Assembly (NCBI GenBank): GCA_965227905.1
Contig: OZ245780.1
Coordinates: 5,084,001-5,148,000 of the forward strand
Source: CBDDHT01 sp965227905
Lineage (GTDB): Bacteria > Pseudomonadota > Alphaproteobacteria > Rhizobiales > Methyloligellaceae
Length of the DNA: 64,000 nt
Direction: 5' to 3'
Below the pieces are notes generated by a model. It worked only from the letters and a program-made list of their open reading frames with translations. It had not been told where the DNA came from and searched no databases. Every line of letters starts with the position of its first letter. The stretch's first letter is position 1. Made by a program: the position numbers and the translations under genes. Of this stretch, positions 60,780 through 64,000 are shown piece after piece.

Positions 60780-61205
60780 ATGTTGAAGTCTTTGATACGC
60801 ACAACGCTTTTCGCAGGCTTGCTCTTCGTTCCAACGGCCGCGTCAGCAGATATTCTTGCGCACATCGATATTTCCGAGCAGCGGCTGCATCTCTATGTGG
60901 ACGGCAAGAAGACCGAGACGTGGAAAGTCTCGACGGGTAAGCACCGTGGTTGGACCCCAACCGGGACCTACAAACCCTACTGGCTGAACAGGCATCATCG
61001 ATCGAGTTTGTTCCGCAACGCGCCGATGCCCTACTCGGTATTCTTCAAAGGCCATTACGCTATCCATGGAACCAACCAGATCAAACGGCTTGGTTCACCG
61101 GCGTCCCATGGTTGCGTGAGACTGCATCCCAAGCACGCTGCCGTATTGTTCAGGCTCATTCAGAAGCGTGGCAAGGCTAAGACGGCCATCCGGATTACGA
61201 ACTAG
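60780..61205 (+). CDS. Periplasmic L,D-transpeptidase (YkuD)
   Basis: 141 residues. A signal peptide (ending AASA-DI) is followed by a complete YkuD domain: HLYVDGKKTETWKVSTG, the HGTNQ block, and the catalytic SHGCVRLHP with Cys in GC. It forms 3-3 cross-links in peptidoglycan or attaches proteins to it. GGGGGGATATCCA precedes the ATG at 60780. Short form without additional LysM or binding domain. The 3' end is followed by the palindrome at 61243. Confidence 0.93.
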   Translation: MLKSLIRTTLFAGLLFVPTAASADILAHIDISEQRLHLYVDGKKTETWKVSTGKHRGWTPTGTYKPYWLNRHHRSSLFRNAPMPYSVFFKGHYAIHGTNQIKRLGSPASHGCVRLHPKHAAVLFRLIQKRGKAKTAIRITN

Positions 61206-61242
61206 AATTTGGTTGGCAGGTCCACACTGCCCTTGCTGATAT

Positions 61243-61277
61243 GCCTGGATTGCCGGACCTGGTCCGGCAATCCAGGC
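61243..61277. repeat. Perfect 35-bp palindrome between convergent genes
   Basis: GCCTGGATTGCCGGACC-T-GGTCCGGCAATCCAGGC: 17-bp arms around one base, between the L,D-transpeptidase stop and the stop of the M20 gene. It could act as a bidirectional terminator or a repeat element; its GGACCxGGTCC core is a variant of the CCCGGACTTGATCCGGG elements at 6-7 kb. Confidence 0.88.
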
Positions 61278-61291
61278 GTCCGCTCTTCAGC

Positions 61292-62518
61292 TCAAGCCTG
61301 CAGAATGTCTGCTAGCGCAAGCGCAACGACCTTGGTTGCTTTGTGGAGATCGTCCACTCGCACACGCTCGTCGGCACGATGGGCGTTTGCTTCTTCAATG
61401 GTTCTGGGCCCCGCGCCATACAGAACCGTCGGTATTCCTGCTTCCGAATAATGGCGTGCATCCGTATAGAGCGGGACGCCGACACCGGCGATGTCCTCGC
61501 CGAAGACAGCCGATGCATGGCGGATCAATGGTTTCAGAAGGCGTTCCGTATCGCCAACCGGTTTGAAAGGCGCCGCCAGCATGATGCGCTCGACATCGAC
61601 ACTGATGCCGTCTTTGCCGCTCACCGCGTCACTGACGATGTCGCGCAGCGTCGTCTCTACACTTTTGGCATTCTCTTCTGGAATCATCCGACGGTCGATG
61701 CGGAACGAGACACGGTCCGGAACCACATTCGTGTTGATCCCGCCCTCTATCAATCCGATGTTGAGATTGGGCGAACCGATACCCGGCGTCTCCGAAACGA
61801 GCGTCCCGAGTTCGCATCTGTGGGCGTAAAGCGCCGACATGATATCATTGGCGGCTTCAAGGGCATCGTGTCCGGTTTCCGGTTTCGCTGCATGGGCCGA
61901 CCGGCCCGAGACGACAACCTCAACATGGAGACAACCATTGTGGGCAACGACAACCGCATATGAGAAACCTGCACAAATCGCGTAGTCCGGCGCGGACAAT
62001 CCCTGGTCCAGCAGCCATTTGGGACCTATTTCACCGCCGACCTCTTCATCATAAGTGATGTGCAGCTCGACGGTGCCGGCCAATGGCCTTTGAGTGGCCT
62101 CCAGTGCCTTTAGCGCAAACGCGTAGGTGGCTATGTCGGATTTCGAGACGGCGGCACCACGCCCATAGAGCCAGCCATCGACGATTTCTGCGGCAAAAGG
62201 ATCATGTGACCATCCGGCACCTGGCGCAACGACGTCCCCATGCGCATTCAGCGCAATCACCGGCCCATCGCCGAAACGCTTTCGAACGATCAGATTGGTC
62301 GCGCTAATCATGCCACTCGCCTGGCATAGGGCTTCCGGGACAGCATACGCTTCGACCTCGAACCCGAGACCTGTAAGGAGCGCGGCTGTCGATTCCGCAT
62401 GGGACGCACAGTCACCGGGCGGATTGTCCGAGGGAACCTTCACAAGCTCACTCAACAGAGCAACGCTGTTGTCCCTGGAGGATTCCAGGAAGCATATGAT
62501 CTCGTTGTCATTTATCAT
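61292..62518 (-). CDS. M20-family amidohydrolase/peptidase with Val at a metal-ligand site
   Basis: 408 residues. M20 motifs: His93-Gly-Asp95 in NAHGDVV, Glu158-Glu159 in YDEEVGG, TDARHYSEAG and the final His in ANAHRADERV. In most M20 enzymes a metal-bridging Asp follows GRG (as in GRGxxDxKG); here the same position is Val124 (GRGAAVSKSD). I recall the same GRGAAVSKSD wording in other alphaproteobacterial M20 proteins, so it is a subfamily trait, not a sequencing error. It may have a single metal site or be inactive. Its start overlaps the allantoate-hydrolase-like stop by 11 nt. Confidence 0.85.
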   Translation of the reverse strand: MINDNEIICFLESSRDNSVALLSELVKVPSDNPPGDCASHAESTAALLTGLGFEVEAYAVPEALCQASGMISATNLIVRKRFGDGPVIALNAHGDVVAPGAGWSHDPFAAEIVDGWLYGRGAAVSKSDIATYAFALKALEATQRPLAGTVELHITYDEEVGGEIGPKWLLDQGLSAPDYAICAGFSYAVVVAHNGCLHVEVVVSGRSAHAAKPETGHDALEAANDIMSALYAHRCELGTLVSETPGIGSPNLNIGLIEGGINTNVVPDRVSFRIDRRMIPEENAKSVETTLRDIVSDAVSGKDGISVDVERIMLAAPFKPVGDTERLLKPLIRHASAVFGEDIAGVGVPLYTDARHYSEAGIPTVLYGAGPRTIEEANAHRADERVRVDDLHKATKVVALALADILQA

Positions 62519-63776
62519 GACCGGTCTTTCCCGTCTCGTCGAAGATCTTTAGAAATTTGCAGAGAACTTCGGCAGCGACCGCGACGTCGGACATCTCAAT
62601 CGACTCGCCTGCGTTGTGGCTGATGCCGCCTTTGCAGCGCACGAACAGCATACCGACGTCGGTCAACGCACTCATCGCAGCCGCGTCATGACCGGCACCG
62701 CTTGAAAGCCTAGGCGCAGCATGACCGCATATCGATGCAGCCGACGAAAGCCCCGTGATCAGACCCGGCGCACAAGGCACACTGGCGACGGCATGGGTTT
62801 TCGTGATGATGGTTTCGACTTTTCGCTTTTCACCGATCGAAGAGACCAGCTCATTGACTTTGTCCAATGCCTGCTGCCGCGTGTCATCCTCTGCAGCACG
62901 CAGATCAACCGACAGTCTGACGGCGCCCGGAATAACATTTACCGCACCCGGTGATACGTCGAGCTGCCCGACAGTCCCAACGAGGCCATCGCAAGATCTG
63001 CAGATCTCCTCAACACCGAGAATGATTTCTGCCGCGGCCGTAAGCGCATCGCGCCGCTCCGTCATCGGAACCGTACCGGCGTGCCCGGCCTCACCGTTCA
63101 ACATAATTTCCAAACGAGTGGCGCCAGAGATTGCAGTGACAATGCCGACGGCGCAGTCCTGACGCTCCAGGACCGGTCCCTGTTCGATATGGATCTCAAC
63201 ATACCCCAGCACGTCCGTCTGTCTACGCGCGGCGGAATCGATTTTGTCGGGATCAAGCCCGAACGCAGTCAACGCGTCACCGAGAGAGAGCCCATCTCGA
63301 TCTTTGCGCTCCAGTAGCTCTTTCGGAAAAGTCCCCGCGACTGGGCTTGAGCCAAGATAGGTGGACTGAAAGCGGACACCCTCTTCATCACCGAATCCGA
63401 TGACTTCGATGGCGAAGGGCAACCGTTCACCAACAGCATTCAGTTCCGCTATGCAAGAAATCGGAAGCACAACGCCAAGCATGCCATCGTAGCGCCCGGC
63501 ATCGATGACCGTATCCAGATGAGACCCCAGGATCAGCGCCGGCGCACCCGGTCGCACCCCTTCATATCGTCCGATGATATTGCCGACCGCATCGACTCGC
63601 ACGGTCATGCCTGCCGCCTGCATCCAGTCACCGACTTGCGCATTCGCCGCCTCGTGCTCCGGGGTCAGAAATCGTCGCGTGAGATTGTCCGGCGACTCGC
63701 TGATCCCGGCAAGCACATCCAGCCGTTCCATGACTTCGCGCGCTAGCGCATCACTCGAATTCTTCGAGGTCTTCAT
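62508..63776 (-). CDS. Zn-dependent hydrolase, allantoate amidohydrolase/N-carbamoyl-L-amino-acid hydrolase type
   Basis: 422 residues. The M20C pattern is complete: GSHLDTVIDAGRYDGMLGV with HxD, FGDEEGVRFQSTYLGS with EE, VEIHIEQGPVLE, and SGAGHDAAAMS, plus the TISHNAGESIE-like end. Such enzymes cleave allantoate, carbamoyl-amino acids or ureido-acids with two metal ions. It starts within the last codons of the RpiR-type gene (26-bp overlap in minus orientation), so one operon RpiR-hydrolase-M20. The substrate is a ureido compound or similar, not certain. Confidence 0.9.
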   Translation of the reverse strand: MKTSKNSSDALAREVMERLDVLAGISESPDNLTRRFLTPEHEAANAQVGDWMQAAGMTVRVDAVGNIIGRYEGVRPGAPALILGSHLDTVIDAGRYDGMLGVVLPISCIAELNAVGERLPFAIEVIGFGDEEGVRFQSTYLGSSPVAGTFPKELLERKDRDGLSLGDALTAFGLDPDKIDSAARRQTDVLGYVEIHIEQGPVLERQDCAVGIVTAISGATRLEIMLNGEAGHAGTVPMTERRDALTAAAEIILGVEEICRSCDGLVGTVGQLDVSPGAVNVIPGAVRLSVDLRAAEDDTRQQALDKVNELVSSIGEKRKVETIITKTHAVASVPCAPGLITGLSSAASICGHAAPRLSSGAGHDAAAMSALTDVGMLFVRCKGGISHNAGESIEMSDVAVAAEVLCKFLKIFDETGKTGHDK

Positions 63777-64000
63777 GCAGGTTCTCGATACGCGTTAGAC
63801 GTCCCCGCCCTTTTTTGGCGAGGCGATTGACAATCGCAACACTCAGGAAATGGAGAAGCGACATCGCCGCTGCATAGCGATCGAAGAGATCATTCCCTTT
63901 GACAGCGCAGGGCAGTGTCCAGGTCGCGTGAGGGTTAGGTTCCGCCGACCAGTCCGTAATGTATAAAACCTTCGCACCGAATTTATGGGCGACGCTCATC
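63751..64000 (-). CDS. MurR/RpiR-family transcriptional regulator, C-terminal part (5' partial)
   Basis: The frame runs off the window end, so only the C-terminal 82 residues are seen. They match the SIS (sugar isomerase) domain end: AHKFGAKVLYITDW, then a helix with NRLAKKGRGRLTRIENLHEDLEEFE. The RpiR family has an N-terminal helix-turn-helix, which would lie beyond the window. It is upstream of, and co-oriented with, the two M20 hydrolases and probably controls them. Confidence 0.7.
   Translation of the reverse strand, partial: MSVAHKFGAKVLYITDWSAEPNPHATWTLPCAVKGNDLFDRYAAAMSLLHFLSVAIVNRLAKKGRGRLTRIENLHEDLEEFE

Noticed and set aside
1..64000. CRISPR arrays, tRNA or rRNA genes, prophage, transposases.
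   Set aside because: No regular short repeat-spacer pattern, no cloverleaf-like or rRNA-like stretch, and no integrase or transposase motif was seen on either strand.

Overview
The window looks like chromosomal DNA of an alphaproteobacterium, most likely of the Hyphomicrobiales (Rhizobiales). The evidence is the Cpa-type tad pilus genes with the short lipoprotein usual in that order, an RpoE-ChrR pair whose zinc ligands sit exactly where they do in Rhodobacter, the small conserved 64-residue protein at 15.1 kb, FdxA, and repeated CCCGGACTTGATCCGGG-type intergenic palindromes. No rRNA, tRNA, CRISPR array, prophage or insertion sequence was recognised. Most genes have good Shine-Dalgarno sequences, and these decided many of the starts given here.

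Layout. 0-12 kb: a mixed housekeeping and accessory stretch with a ferric-reductase-like flavoprotein (cut by the window start), a YARHG protein, an amidase, a glutathione S-transferase, a sulfatase followed by a tandem-duplicated 307-bp block, an epimerase, and a secreted caspase-like protein with a small secreted partner. 12-17.5 kb: peripheral catabolism, with a PhyH dioxygenase divergent from an SDR and an alpha/beta hydrolase, then a LysR gene followed by a DegT-type aminotransferase. 17.7-22.4 kb: a TauD-type dioxygenase, a membrane protein with two HX13H motifs, and a single-chain fusion of a polyferredoxin subunit with a molybdopterin oxidoreductase.

22.4-39.1 kb is the most unusual part. 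One minus-strand operon carries a TauABC/SsuABC-like ABC transporter (substrate-binding protein with a NosL-like C-terminal tail, permease, an extra membrane protein, ATPase), then SCO, two PCuAC proteins, a dihaem cytochrome c, a Crp/Fnr regulator and a methyltransferase. Upstream lies a second operon: DUF971 protein, AprA-like flavoprotein, AprB-like ferredoxin, HEAT-repeat protein and a HutC-type GntR regulator. Divergent from that is FdxA followed by a 1193-residue flavoprotein that joins a GltD/NfnB-like module to a PyrK/NfnA-like module. I read this as a redox island for an unidentified substrate, perhaps an organosulfur compound: the transporter imports it, the AprAB-like enzyme oxidises or reduces it, and FdxA plus the Nfn-like fusion link the electrons to pyridine nucleotides. 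The function is inferred, not shown.

39.1-46.7 kb is an RpoE/ChrR (ECF11) photo-oxidative-stress set: DUF2177 protein, FAD amine-oxidase-like protein, DUF1365 protein, CFA-synthase-like methyltransferase, hemN, an SDR, chrR and rpoE. Two divergent TGATCC-N18 promoter candidates sit between the first two genes. 46.9-50.3 kb holds an outer-membrane beta-barrel protein, an SDR lacking the usual catalytic Tyr, and an AhpD-like protein whose TetR regulator has matching 22-bp operators in front of both genes. 50.4-59.0 kb is a tad/cpa locus (cpaB, cpaC, lipoprotein, cpaE, cpaF, tadB, tadC, tadD) without pilin or prepilin peptidase in the window. 59.2-64 kb has glutaredoxin 2, a formyltransferase-like protein, an L,D-transpeptidase, and two M20-family hydrolases downstream of an RpiR-type regulator cut by the window end.
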